Positions 17,449 through 26,472 of a stretch of 64,000 nt of DNA are shown here, piece by piece. Every line of letters starts with the position of its first letter. Position 1 is the first letter of the stretch. The notes under the pieces were generated by a model. It made no database searches, was not told the DNA's origin, and was given only the letters and a program-made list of their open reading frames with translations. The stretch covers positions 1 to 64,000 of the forward strand of contig JAEYTL010000054.1 in the NCBI GenBank assembly GCA_023434025.1, in the 5' to 3' direction. Origin of the DNA: Bacteroidota bacterium (GTDB taxonomy: Bacteria; Bacteroidota; Bacteroidia; Flavobacteriales; Flavobacteriaceae). Both the position numbers and the translations under genes were made by a program.

Positions 17449-19113
17449 TTACTCAGCCGCTTCTCCTATCAATATGCCCGAAACGTTCCAGGCACTGAAG
17501 CTGTTTCCTTCCGGTAAGCCTTGCGGGATTTGAACCCGTAGTGTATGTGTGCCGGCTGGTAAATCGCCCAGATCTATCAGTATCGGGTTGGTTACGGTAC
17601 CCGGACACCAATTGGAACGGCTGTAATCAGACGATGATAAACCATTGCCAAAATTACCCGAAGCCGGATTGAATAAACGGTACGATCCGCAGTCCTGCCG
17701 CCAGGGAACAAATGCAAATGCAAGTTTTCCGTTTAAGTATATGCTGTTTTTCTTGGGTACAAATTCGTCGCCGTTTTCCCAGCCGCCATGTCCGGTGGTG
17801 ATGTATCTTAGTTTTGCGGTTTTGAGCGGTTTACTTAATGTGAATGTTACTTCTAACCCTTTTTCATCAGAAAACATGGTGGCATATTCCTGCCCGGCCA
17901 TTTCCATTACGTTGGTTGTGTTAAAAAGGGGTAGAGCAAAAGTTTCTTTTTTACTTTCGCTTTCCTGTGGGTGAATGGTGATTTCTACTGAAACCCGGTG
18001 ACCACCCTGGTCGTAATTCCCGATAAAAGCCCCCACCCACATTTCCTGTCCGCTCAAAAGGGGCTGTAATTCCGAAATGTCCTGACGATACGGTACTTCC
18101 TGGTGCCAGGTTTTATCTTTTAAGCTAATATGGTTGTATTGTTTAATACCGAAAGGCGTAAAAAAACGCATTAATTCGGTTAATGGTTGATAATCATTGT
18201 TTAATACAACGCCCTGGTAGGATTTCCCGTTACCGTTTTGATAAACAGGCAGGGTGCTGATGCCTTTGTCCAGTCCTTTAAAAAAAGTGTTCTCAGCCTT
18301 AACCGGAATCACGAACAGCGAACCGGTCCGGTCATAAGCATCGCCTGTAGAATTTGTTTTTAATGAGGCAAAAACAGGGGTGCCGTTTTGTATAGCCGGA
18401 AATTTCACTTTGCGTAAAATAACAGTGCCGTTGGCAAAACGGAGAATACTGTCGTTTGATTTTGATTTATCTGAAAAGTTGATGGTTTCGTCCTGAAAAA
18501 CAGGTAAAGTGATAAAGCGGCTTTTCCAAAGCAGATCCCGGTAGGTTAATCCGTCTGAAAAACCTGTATCGGGCAGAATTATTTCGGCAGGAAATTTTTT
18601 GAGTTTTTCAATTTTGGCAGCTGTAATAACAAAGTTATTATTGCGGTTCATTTCCAGCACCAGACCCAAATTTTGTCCTAAAACGGTTGGAGCTCCTTTT
18701 ACCTTGAGTTCCTCGGTAAACCACAGTTCTATTGTATTGGAATTAATGATGGTTTTTGCTTTACGGCAGTGATAGCCTAAAATGGTTTTGGTTTCGTTCA
18801 GCAACTCAAATGTTTGTTTGCCGAGAGCCAATGAATCTATTGTGGCAACAGATTTATTTTTACTTAACAGTGCTGATTGGATGATGTTTTGGCTACTCCG
18901 GTCAACATAGGTCTGTTCCCGTGGAAAGTCTTTCTTCCCGGAAAATATTTCTGCCGAAGTCAGTAGTGTTACAGAAGAATTGGTGAAAACTAAAACGGGA
19001 TCCTGATTCTCCATTTTGGTTCCGTTACTCCATTTCTCATAGGTGATTTTATAAGATTGTCCGTTAGACGGAAGAAACGACATCAGGAAGAAGCAAAACA
19101 ATAATTTTTTCAT
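17449..19113 (-). CDS. PNGase F-like peptide-N-glycosidase with N-terminal GLPGLI-type domain
   Basis: 554 residues. Signal peptide about 1-19. Residues ~20-200 resemble a GLPGLI domain: GYHCRKAKT near 113 and a WFTEEL..GAP....NLGLVLE stretch near 131-154. The remainder matches the two jelly-roll domains of PNGase F: TGDAYDRTGSLFVIP, with Asp261 in the place of PNGase F Asp60; TTGHGGWENGDEFVP, with Glu450 in the place of Glu206; then CGSYRLFNPASGNF, SDYSRSNWCPGT and FSAWNVSG. Known: PNGase F releases N-glycans by hydrolysing the Asn-glycan amide. Inferred: an exported deglycosylase acting on glycoproteins. The residue equivalent to PNGase F Glu118 is not obvious. No T9SS sorting domain is seen. 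The residue mapping is by eye. Confidence 0.82.
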   Translation of the reverse strand: MKKLLFCFFLMSFLPSNGQSYKITYEKWSNGTKMENQDPVLVFTNSSVTLLTSAEIFSGKKDFPREQTYVDRSSQNIIQSALLSKNKSVATIDSLALGKQTFELLNETKTILGYHCRKAKTIINSNTIELWFTEELKVKGAPTVLGQNLGLVLEMNRNNNFVITAAKIEKLKKFPAEIILPDTGFSDGLTYRDLLWKSRFITLPVFQDETINFSDKSKSNDSILRFANGTVILRKVKFPAIQNGTPVFASLKTNSTGDAYDRTGSLFVIPVKAENTFFKGLDKGISTLPVYQNGNGKSYQGVVLNNDYQPLTELMRFFTPFGIKQYNHISLKDKTWHQEVPYRQDISELQPLLSGQEMWVGAFIGNYDQGGHRVSVEITIHPQESESKKETFALPLFNTTNVMEMAGQEYATMFSDEKGLEVTFTLSKPLKTAKLRYITTGHGGWENGDEFVPKKNSIYLNGKLAFAFVPWRQDCGSYRLFNPASGNFGNGLSSSDYSRSNWCPGTVTNPILIDLGDLPAGTHTLRVQIPQGLPEGNSFSAWNVSGILIGEAAE

Positions 19114-19164
19114 GTGAACCGGTTTTTCGGATTGACGTTGTAAAAAGGGTAAAGTTACGGATAT

Positions 19165-19938
19165 CTATTGTTCAATCCAATGGCGGAATAAAGCGGTAGT
19201 CTGCTGGCTGGTGATGAGGTGATTTTTTTGATGTTTCAGCTTGACCGCCAATGTGTTTTTGTTATACCGCTCTATGCTCTCGACAAATAGTTTGTGTACA
19301 ATTTCACTCCGGTTGATCCGGAAAAAATCTTCCGGATTAAGTTGATCCTCAACAGATTTGAGCGTTGCAGCCGCCAGGAGATGATTTTTATTGTTCTGAT
19401 CAATGGCCATGACAACACCATCTTCGGCTTTAAAATACTGAATTTGTGAGGTTTCAATAAAGTAGGTTTCTTTAGCAGTATTCACGGCAAATCGTTTTTT
19501 AAAGCTTATATTGTCAGCCTGAAATGAATTCAGAAGCTGATTCAGGGTAGCGGTGAATTCGGTTTGTTCCCGGCCGGAATGGCGAAGTCGTAAAAACTTA
19601 TCCCATGCTTTCTGAAAACGGGTAACTGAAAACGGTTTCAGCAGGTAGTCTATACCGTTGCTTTCAAAGGCATCCATCAAAAATTGATTGTAAGCTGTTG
19701 TAAAAATAATGGGACAGGTAATTTTAACTTCACTGTAAATCCCAAACGCATTGCCGTCTAACAATTCGATATCCGACAGAATCAAATCAATTTCAGGAGC
19801 TGTTCTGAAAAAAGAAATAGCCTCTTCAACTGTTGTTAATTCCGAAATAACGGTAACTTTTTCGTTTACTTCTTCCAGAAAGCGATTGAGTTTTCTTCGG
19901 GCCGGTGCTTCGTCTTCTATAATAACAACGTTAATCAT
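19165..19938 (-). CDS. LytTR-family response regulator
   Basis: 257 residues. Receiver domain with VVIIEDEAPARRKL at the start, phosphoacceptor DLILSDIEL (Asp at about 56) and YLLKPF near 107. The C-terminal LytTR DNA-binding domain (about 150-255) has FKAEDGVV and the FFRINRSEIVH motif. Its start overlaps the kinase stop by 8 bp, so the two are translationally coupled. Confidence 0.95.
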   Translation of the reverse strand: MINVVIIEDEAPARRKLNRFLEEVNEKVTVISELTTVEEAISFFRTAPEIDLILSDIELLDGNAFGIYSEVKITCPIIFTTAYNQFLMDAFESNGIDYLLKPFSVTRFQKAWDKFLRLRHSGREQTEFTATLNQLLNSFQADNISFKKRFAVNTAKETYFIETSQIQYFKAEDGVVMAIDQNNKNHLLAAATLKSVEDQLNPEDFFRINRSEIVHKLFVESIERYNKNTLAVKLKHQKNHLITSQQTTALFRHWIEQ

Positions 19939-20968
19939 GCTTTGTGGTTTGAATGAGAGGTAAAGTTACGGAAAACACCGTTGGGGTTTTTACAACCGTC
20001 ATTTTTTTGTCGGAAAGCAACCCGTATTGCTCTTTCAGGTTTTTCAGTGCTTTTCCTGATGGTGCTTTTGGATTTTGTTTTAAGTTGATGTTGTTGGAAA
20101 CCACTATAAACTGATCAATTGAAATGGTAATGATAACCGGGTTTTTTGTTGTTCCCAGGTTATGTTGGATAGCATTTTCCAATAGCAGTTGTAAGGTAAG
20201 CGGAACGATATATCCAGTTGAAACTTCAGATTTGATAAGGTTTAACTGATAAGCTTCTCCGTATTTGTACTGCATCAGTTTAAAATACTGTTCGGCAAAC
20301 GCAACCTCTTCGGCTACGGTAACCAAAGGCCGGTCGGATGATGTTAACACATAGCGGTAAATTTCGGCAAACTCATTTAAAAAGTCAGAGGCCTGTTGTT
20401 TGTCTTCTTCAATTAATTGATCTAAGACATTAAGGTTGTTAAACAAAAAGTGCGGATTGAGTTGGGCTTTTAACTGATTTATTTTATTCTCAGAAAGTGC
20501 CTGGTTGTAGAGTGCAATCTGGTGCTGACTTTGCTTATTTTTCTGATAATAATAGTAAGCCAGAAAGAAACTACCGTAAATAAATGCATCCATCAGGTCA
20601 GATGTAAAGCTGTGAAGGATTGTACCTGGGTTAAAGTTTTTTTCAACCGTATTAAAAATGACGGAAATAATCAAACCAAACAGTTTCTTCAATAAGAGGT
20701 ACAATAGCAGTGAGAGACTAAAAATGTTGAATGTTTGCTTTAAACGGAACTGTGATTCTTTGTACCATCGTTTCATGACGAACAGCAGGATGGCAAACAA
20801 AAAACAGGCACTAATGAGCGTGCCGACAGCTGCTTCCGGGGTAAAAATATACCAGCTGAGCTTCCCCCGTACCCAAAGCCTTATCTGTATGGAATGGGCA
20901 TAAGCAAACAACAGGATAAACAGCAAAAAGTAACGGTGCTGTTTTAATTGATGAAGCAGTTGTTTCAT
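19931..20968 (-). CDS. LytS/YehU-type sensor histidine kinase
   Basis: 345 residues from the ATG at 20968; a GTG start 21 bp further up is possible but gives a worse N-terminus. Four hydrophobic helices occupy about 14-155. A helical linker follows, then the His_kinase box LKAQLNPHFLFNNLN with the phosphorylated His, and an ATPase domain with LLLENAIQHN. Partner of the overlapping LytTR regulator. The signal sensed is unknown. A hairpin at 20991-21023 separates it from the upstream gene. Confidence 0.93.
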   Translation of the reverse strand: MKQLLHQLKQHRYFLLFILLFAYAHSIQIRLWVRGKLSWYIFTPEAAVGTLISACFLFAILLFVMKRWYKESQFRLKQTFNIFSLSLLLYLLLKKLFGLIISVIFNTVEKNFNPGTILHSFTSDLMDAFIYGSFFLAYYYYQKNKQSQHQIALYNQALSENKINQLKAQLNPHFLFNNLNVLDQLIEEDKQQASDFLNEFAEIYRYVLTSSDRPLVTVAEEVAFAEQYFKLMQYKYGEAYQLNLIKSEVSTGYIVPLTLQLLLENAIQHNLGTTKNPVIITISIDQFIVVSNNINLKQNPKAPSGKALKNLKEQYGLLSDKKMTVVKTPTVFSVTLPLIQTTKHD

Positions 20969-20990
20969 AATATTGATTTCAGAAAACACA

Positions 20991-21023
20991 AAAATAGTCC
21001 TATAAATGATACAGGACTATTTT
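20991..21023 (-). terminator. Terminator after the unknown membrane-anchored gene
   Basis: Perfect 11-bp stem AAAATAGTCCT / AGGACTATTTT with an 11-base loop; read on the minus strand it ends in a T run, 12 bp after the stop at 21035. Confidence 0.85.
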
Positions 21024-21034
21024 CAGGAAGTAAA

Positions 21035-21784
21035 TTATTTAGAAGAATTCTCCGGAAAGGAAGCGATAACAGCTCCTTTATCGTCAAAAAAGTCAAGTTT
21101 AGCTTTGTTGTCTTTGTCCACATAAAACATGGCTTTCGGTTTGCCTTTTTCATCAAAAAGAAATAACCCGTTGTTTTGACTTCGTGTCTGGCCAAGCAGG
21201 ATTCTTGGGGCACCGCCAATCAGCCCCTGGGCTTCGTATTCCTGTAACTTTTTTTGTGCTTCGGCCGGATTTTTTTGACGTAATGCTTCAATTTCCATAT
21301 GGATTTCATGGTTTCTTTGCTGTGTTTCTTTGGCTGGCCGGTCGTTAAAAACCAGGCTGCTGGTTACCCTGCGTTTTTCTCCTTCGCTGTAATCCTGCGT
21401 CAGCAATTGCATGACCTGGTCACCGTCATATTGATCGTAGGTGAGTGACAAACCTGAACTGTGCCCGTTTGCTTTTTTCTGTCCGTCATAAATAAATCCG
21501 CCACATTCCATGCCGTCTTCGTTAAAAAACAACATCCCGGAGCGTTTCTTGCGGTTTACATTTGTCGGCCGGTTGTTGATGGTATCGCTGCCATTCGGAA
21601 ACCGGCCAACGTTAGTAATAATCATCTTTACTGTACCGTCCGGTTCAATAATGTTAATTCGTTCTACATCAATCTCGGCAAAACGTTGATTACCGGATTG
21701 GTTAAAAGCCATAAACGAAAGGAATACAACGCCACAGGCAGCTACGGTGGCAAAACTTCTTAAAAATACCAGTTCTTTTTTCAT
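21035..21784 (-). CDS. Unknown membrane-anchored protein
   Basis: 249 residues. One N-terminal hydrophobic segment (about 8-28, VAACGVVFLSFMAF) then a soluble, charged domain. Seen: DVERINIIEPDGTVKMIITN near 39-58; a run of beta-hairpin-like GLFLFDEKGKPKAMFYVDKDNKAKLDFFDDKGAV near the C-terminus; and a helical, Glu/Gln/Lys-rich stretch at about 155-195. The repeating (F/D)(F/D)D(E/D)KGK strands suggest a small beta structure. Not a family I can name. It lies upstream of, and in the same direction as, the LytS/LytTR pair but is separated by a terminator. Confidence 0.7.
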   Translation of the reverse strand: MKKELVFLRSFATVAACGVVFLSFMAFNQSGNQRFAEIDVERINIIEPDGTVKMIITNVGRFPNGSDTINNRPTNVNRKKRSGMLFFNEDGMECGGFIYDGQKKANGHSSGLSLTYDQYDGDQVMQLLTQDYSEGEKRRVTSSLVFNDRPAKETQQRNHEIHMEIEALRQKNPAEAQKKLQEYEAQGLIGGAPRILLGQTRSQNNGLFLFDEKGKPKAMFYVDKDNKAKLDFFDDKGAVIASFPENSSK

Positions 21785-21927
21785 GTTGTTGAGTTTTTAA
21801 TGATTACTTAATTTCAACAACAAAATTAAAGCAGTCACTGCATGTCCGGAAGCGGAAAACAACCAACGCAGGAATAATCGGAATGAATAAAGGAAAATTA
21901 TAAATGAATCATAAAAAAGAAAAAGAT

Positions 21928-22317
21928 TTAATGGCTCAAAATCGATTTTAAGGTATCAATTGTCAGCGGTTTTGAAATAAAGCCTTTCACCTGGCTGTAG
22001 TTCTTGGCTTTGTCTTTGTCGAGCGAAGAAATAGACGAACTCACAATATAAATTTCAATGGCAGTTAAAAGCGGGTGATTTATTTTGCAGTATTCATCCA
22101 AAAATTCCCATCCGTTCATGACCGGCATTTCAATATCCAGGAAGATAACATGCGGGAGCTCATGGTTGTTTTCAACAGAGTCTGTAATGAACCGGATGGC
22201 CGTGAAGCCGTTTTTTTCTATAAAAATCTTAGCTGACAGGTTTAGTTTTTCAATTACTTTTTGAGTTATGGTCAGGTAAATAGGGTCGTTGTCTATGATT
22301 AATACTGATTTTTTCAT
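21928..22317 (-). CDS. Single-domain response regulator (CheY-like)
   Basis: 129 residues, receiver only: IIDNDPIY near 7-14, HVIFLDIEMPVMNGW with phosphoacceptor Asp61, and IVSSS and FISKPL for the Thr/Ser and Lys positions. No output domain. Its ATG overlaps the stop of the CHASE-PAS kinase gene (shared ATGA), so it is coupled to it and is the probable phosphate acceptor. Confidence 0.93.
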   Translation of the reverse strand: MKKSVLIIDNDPIYLTITQKVIEKLNLSAKIFIEKNGFTAIRFITDSVENNHELPHVIFLDIEMPVMNGWEFLDEYCKINHPLLTAIEIYIVSSSISSLDKDKAKNYSQVKGFISKPLTIDTLKSILSH

Positions 22318-25157
22318 CTGAAATAAATTTTAAAAATAGTTTCAAGGGGGGTGTTTTCTATCCGAACTTTACCGTTCAGAGCTTCTACTTGTGATTTGGC
22401 AATAAATAAACCAAAACCGTGGTTTACATCAGCGTTGTTGTCTGCTGAATGAAAAAGACTGAAAATTTTGTCACTGTTTCTTTCAATGTTTAATCCTTTA
22501 CCCAGGTCTTTAATTTCTAAAACAACATAATTATTTTCCGGATAGGAACTAATTTCAATGGTTGGAATGGTTTTTAAATCTTTGTTTTTCAGAATATAGT
22601 AGAGGAAGTTCAGAATAATATTGTCCAGATATGATTTATTGTGCTGGATGATAATGTTGTTGGCAAGCAGGTTTTTTATTCTGGCTTTACGTAGGGTAAT
22701 AATATTATCTAAACCGGATATAACCCCATCTACGGCCAGCTTCAGCTGTATTTTTTGCTGCTCAATGTTAATGTTGGTATAAATAGTGGTAATTTCATTT
22801 AAGTGGTATACAGAACCATCTAAGTCAGTTGCGACTTCTTTAAGCATATCCAATAGTTCTTCCCGTTCCTTGGGTCTTTCTGTGATTTCCAATAAATTGA
22901 TAATCGATTGAATATTACTGGTATGTGACCTCAGGTTATGCGACACAATGTGTGAGAAATTAAAAATTCGGCGGTTTTGCTCAGTCACAATATCTAACGA
23001 CTGGTTTAAATTATTCTCCACATGCTTTGATTGGGTAATATCAATTATTACGCCCCGTATTAACTTTTTCTTGGTTCGCTTGTTTTTTACATAGTTAACA
23101 ATGCCACGCACCCAAATAATTTTTCCTGCAGATGAGATCATGCGGTATTCAATGTCTAAATAATTGTTTTTACTGTTCAGGGCTTTAATTTGCGTTAAAA
23201 CGGCAAGCTGATCTTCGGGGTGAATGTGTTCTTCCCAGTATGTGCTATGCAGGAGTATATCCTCTTTTACATAGCCCAAAATAGTTTCAATCTTATCGCT
23301 GATAAAGCTGAATTTACCGTCTTCCTGATTAAATTCCCACACAATGCCGTCAATCGAATTGATGAGTTCGTTAAGCTTTTTTTCAGACTCTTCCAGTTTG
23401 CTCAGTGCCACAATACGCATGCTGATATCCTGGGTGGTAATGATTACGCGTTCCAATGTGTCTTCATAACCGGAAATCACATTCCACTGTAAATGAACAT
23501 GTTTCTCTTTACCACTTAACGTTTTGATTTTTGTTATTGTTTCAAAGGACAGTTTATTTTTACAGATCAGGACAATTTGTTTTTTAACGGTGTGTAATGA
23601 TTCTTCCACAAGCATTGATTCAAAATTTTCAATCAGTTGTGCTTCGGCGGTTGCTTCGTGAAGAGCCAGGCATTGCTGATTCATATTGATAATGCGTATC
23701 CGTTTGATACATTCTGTGATAATTTCAGGATGTGACGTGATATATTCCTCCACTTCTTTTTTGGTTTTACCCATTAAACCGATAGTGGTCAGGTAGTTTT
23801 TAACGTTTGAAAAATCTTCTTCCCAAAGCGGAACAGGCGAATCATCAAAGAGACTTTTCAAACGTTTGTTATTCTCAATTACTTGGTTTTCACGCTCTTT
23901 TTTTTCGGTGATGTCTTCAATAATGGCAATGTTAATCATTGATGAGACAGTAGATACAATCAGGTTCACCCATATCTCACGGTTGTCTTTTGCCCGCAGT
24001 CTGATTTCTACGGTGTAGTCTTCAATAACACCTGATTTAAGCAGTTCTTCTTTTTCCTGAATGAGAATATAATCGCATTGTTGGGTAATTTCTGTCAAGG
24101 TTTTTGCTTTTAATTCTTGCGGTGTATAGCCCAGCATGTTAGCGAAATGATCGTTTACGGTGTCAAATTGGTGCTGACGGACGCATATTTGGGCAATCCC
24201 TACCGCCGCTTTATCAAAAATAGTTTTAAAGAGACTTTCAGTCTTGCTGATTTCCTTTGCCTGTGCGTTGACCAAACGGATAAGTTCTGCCGGTCGTCTA
24301 AAAATAAAATAGGCAAATAAACCGGAAACTACTGAAAGCAGAATGGCCAATGTAAGTGAGCTCATCAGTTCTGAGATAATCGGACTGCTGTGTTTTTCAA
24401 CGATATAGAGTTTCCAACCCTCATCATTCAGTTTAGCGGCCTTATAACGACTTTTCTTAGGGTTTATTTTATTATCAAAAAAGAATTCTTCTGTTTTGGT
24501 CTGAGGATTGATTTTGGATAGCTGAAAATAATATTTATCCGATTTAATATTTTGAATACCGGAGGCTTCGATCAGACTCTCCAGACGGATAACCACAGCC
24601 GAAAATCCCCAGAATTTATTCTTGTTAAACACAGGTAAACGGCCAATGATACCCATTCCGCCCTGTTTAAGTTCTATGGGACCGGCAAAAAACATCTTTC
24701 GGTTATGTATAGATTTTAAAGCTTCCTGCCGGACTACTGAACCCGTAGTAGGATGCAGAATATCAAACCCTATGACACTTTCATTACCCTGAACCGGATA
24801 TACGTAAGTAATTATTCCGTCAGGAACCAATTGTACCAGATCAATGGCCGGATTCTGACGTATGATTTCTTCGGCCACTTTTTCAAATTCCTGAGGCTTA
24901 CCTTCGCTGTCAATGGTTAATGCCAGGGTAAGGTTGGCCGTGTATGAGTTGTTTAATGACTGTTGGATATTTTTTTGAACAATCAAAAGCAGATTGCCCA
25001 TTTCATTTAGTCTGTGTTTTAAAATAATTTCTGAGCGGAGATGAATAATAAACAGACCAAAACACAAGACCGAAATAAAAACCAGTAAACCTCCCAGTTT
25101 AGGATTAATTTTGATCTTCCAAACGAGTTTGTTTGACGAAGCGTATGTATTATTCAT
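22314..25157 (-). CDS. CHASE-domain, multi-PAS sensor histidine kinase
   Basis: 947 residues. TM helix at about 23-42, a periplasmic CHASE-type sensor domain (about 60-265, with VQLVPDGIITYVYP and GFDILHP), and a second TM helix near 270-290. Three PAS-like domains follow (about 300-420, 430-590, 595-720), the third with the clear PAC ending WVRGIVNYVKNKRTKKKLIRG. Then a phosphoacceptor helix FSHIVSHNLRSHTSN and an ATPase domain with IKDLGKGLNIE and GFGLFIAKSQVEALNG. The His box is the flavobacterial SHNLR variant rather than SHELRTP. CHASE domains often bind small ligands such as cytokinin-like molecules; the ligand is unknown here. Confidence 0.9.
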   Translation of the reverse strand: MNNTYASSNKLVWKIKINPKLGGLLVFISVLCFGLFIIHLRSEIILKHRLNEMGNLLLIVQKNIQQSLNNSYTANLTLALTIDSEGKPQEFEKVAEEIIRQNPAIDLVQLVPDGIITYVYPVQGNESVIGFDILHPTTGSVVRQEALKSIHNRKMFFAGPIELKQGGMGIIGRLPVFNKNKFWGFSAVVIRLESLIEASGIQNIKSDKYYFQLSKINPQTKTEEFFFDNKINPKKSRYKAAKLNDEGWKLYIVEKHSSPIISELMSSLTLAILLSVVSGLFAYFIFRRPAELIRLVNAQAKEISKTESLFKTIFDKAAVGIAQICVRQHQFDTVNDHFANMLGYTPQELKAKTLTEITQQCDYILIQEKEELLKSGVIEDYTVEIRLRAKDNREIWVNLIVSTVSSMINIAIIEDITEKKERENQVIENNKRLKSLFDDSPVPLWEEDFSNVKNYLTTIGLMGKTKKEVEEYITSHPEIITECIKRIRIINMNQQCLALHEATAEAQLIENFESMLVEESLHTVKKQIVLICKNKLSFETITKIKTLSGKEKHVHLQWNVISGYEDTLERVIITTQDISMRIVALSKLEESEKKLNELINSIDGIVWEFNQEDGKFSFISDKIETILGYVKEDILLHSTYWEEHIHPEDQLAVLTQIKALNSKNNYLDIEYRMISSAGKIIWVRGIVNYVKNKRTKKKLIRGVIIDITQSKHVENNLNQSLDIVTEQNRRIFNFSHIVSHNLRSHTSNIQSIINLLEITERPKEREELLDMLKEVATDLDGSVYHLNEITTIYTNINIEQQKIQLKLAVDGVISGLDNIITLRKARIKNLLANNIIIQHNKSYLDNIILNFLYYILKNKDLKTIPTIEISSYPENNYVVLEIKDLGKGLNIERNSDKIFSLFHSADNNADVNHGFGLFIAKSQVEALNGKVRIENTPLETIFKIYFR

Positions 25158-25873
25158 TGAATTTTAGTTTAAGTTTTGGGGCTGCTTTGAGCGTGTAAAA
25201 TTAAGTTTTAATGTTTTCTTTTTTTATTGTATTTCAGTAGGTTATGAAAAAATTAGGATTTTAATATCGCTGCTAAAACGATTATTTCATACCAATAAAA
25301 GATACTTTTAATGATTGATTTGTCGTCTTTTTTTCAGCTGGATGAGAATAATTTTTCCCTTTTTTTAAATCGCTTACAGTCTGCTAAAAGCGTATTGGAA
25401 AGTAGGTGTAATCCGTGCCCGGTGTAACACACATGAGTGGTGAAGTCTTTAATAGTAAGTGATGTAGTGTGAGTCCTCTTTAAACAACAAGGTGTCCACC
25501 AAAAATGGATATGTGTTCTGATTGATGCATGACAGCCATGGGCATGACAATGCTCTGTTTTAAAAATTGTGGTCAAGTTATTAATTGTTTTTGGGTAATG
25601 CAAACCTAACCATTTTTAACAGAATTTTAAACAAAAAAATGGAATAAAATGTTAAAAAAAACAGGGTTTATAAATACCAGACAAATATTGTAGTCTTATT
25701 CATTCTAATATGTTGTAAATATAACAGATAGCACTTATAAATAACATATATATAACAAAAATGTAAAAGTGATATTCTGTTTTGAAATACAGCTTATTTT
25801 GAGATGTATGATTTTTTTGTAATTTTAAATGCCAAAAATAATCGTTAAACAGAATTAATAAACCCATCATACC
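25158..25873. other. Long AT-rich intergenic region with one doubtful Cys/His-rich frame
   Basis: About 715 bp between divergent genes. The parts at 25158-25330 and 25610-25873 are very AT-rich, with runs such as ACATATATATAAC. The middle part is more balanced in composition and holds the minus-strand frame at 25334-25603, listed separately. No promoter pair was recognised with confidence. Confidence 0.5.
25334..25603 (-). CDS. Possible small Cys/His-rich protein, unrecognised
   Basis: 89-residue frame with seven Cys and about a dozen His, including HCHAHGCHAS, WWTPCC and HVCYTGHGLHLL. No signal peptide or known domain. Its base composition differs from the very AT-rich flanks. It may be a real small metal-binding protein, or an accidental frame over a non-coding element. 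Confidence 0.3.
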   Translation of the reverse strand: MHYPKTINNLTTIFKTEHCHAHGCHASIRTHIHFWWTPCCLKRTHTTSLTIKDFTTHVCYTGHGLHLLSNTLLADCKRFKKREKLFSSS

Positions 25874-26374
25874 ATGAGAAAGTTTGACCAGTTAAAGACT
25901 TTGCCCGTTTATCAAAAGGCCGAAGAAATAGCAAAATTAATCAATGGTTTACTGGAAACCATTCCGGAAGATGATAAGATTTTAAATGATACAAAGTATA
26001 TGATGCAGGATGATATTACCATGATCTGTAGTAAAATTGCAGGAGCCGAAGCGGGTGATGAGTACAGCATCCGAATGCAAAATGCGGCTATTATAAGAGA
26101 TTATGCCATGCATTTGGAGGTACAGGTTGGCAGTATTCGTTTTCATCCCACTTTTAAAGACAAGGATTTTGTGGTTCTTATTCGTAAAGAGATAAATGAA
26201 TTCAGGCTACTCTTTATCAATTGGGTGGCAGGATTTGACAAGGAACATTATTTTTGGGATGAATGGGAACTTTTTAATCCGCCCGGAGCCATACGACCTG
26301 ATCAGGAGGCGTATCAAGACCCCATTGACCGGGATAATTTTCCGGAGGATTCCGATTGGGATGAGGAAGAGTAA
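25874..26374 (+). CDS. Four-helix-bundle-like protein with acidic tail
   Basis: 166 residues. The N-terminal ~100 residues resemble the four-helix bundle protein family (FDQLKTLPVYQKAEEIAKLI at the start, a central SKIAGAEAGDEY segment, then an alpha-rich region ending LEVQVGSI). Family members are small proteins, sometimes encoded in 23S rRNA intervening sequences, with unclear function. The C-terminal ~35 residues are strongly acidic (FPEDSDWDEEE). It stands alone. Confidence 0.6.
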   Translation: MRKFDQLKTLPVYQKAEEIAKLINGLLETIPEDDKILNDTKYMMQDDITMICSKIAGAEAGDEYSIRMQNAAIIRDYAMHLEVQVGSIRFHPTFKDKDFVVLIRKEINEFRLLFINWVAGFDKEHYFWDEWELFNPPGAIRPDQEAYQDPIDRDNFPEDSDWDEEE

Positions 26375-26472
26375 TCGGAACTATTTGAATTTGCTTTGTA
26401 AAAGAACAGATTTTCGGATAAAAATAGTCTGACTGAATTATCAAAGATTACGCAAGACAAAGTCAAGCGGTA

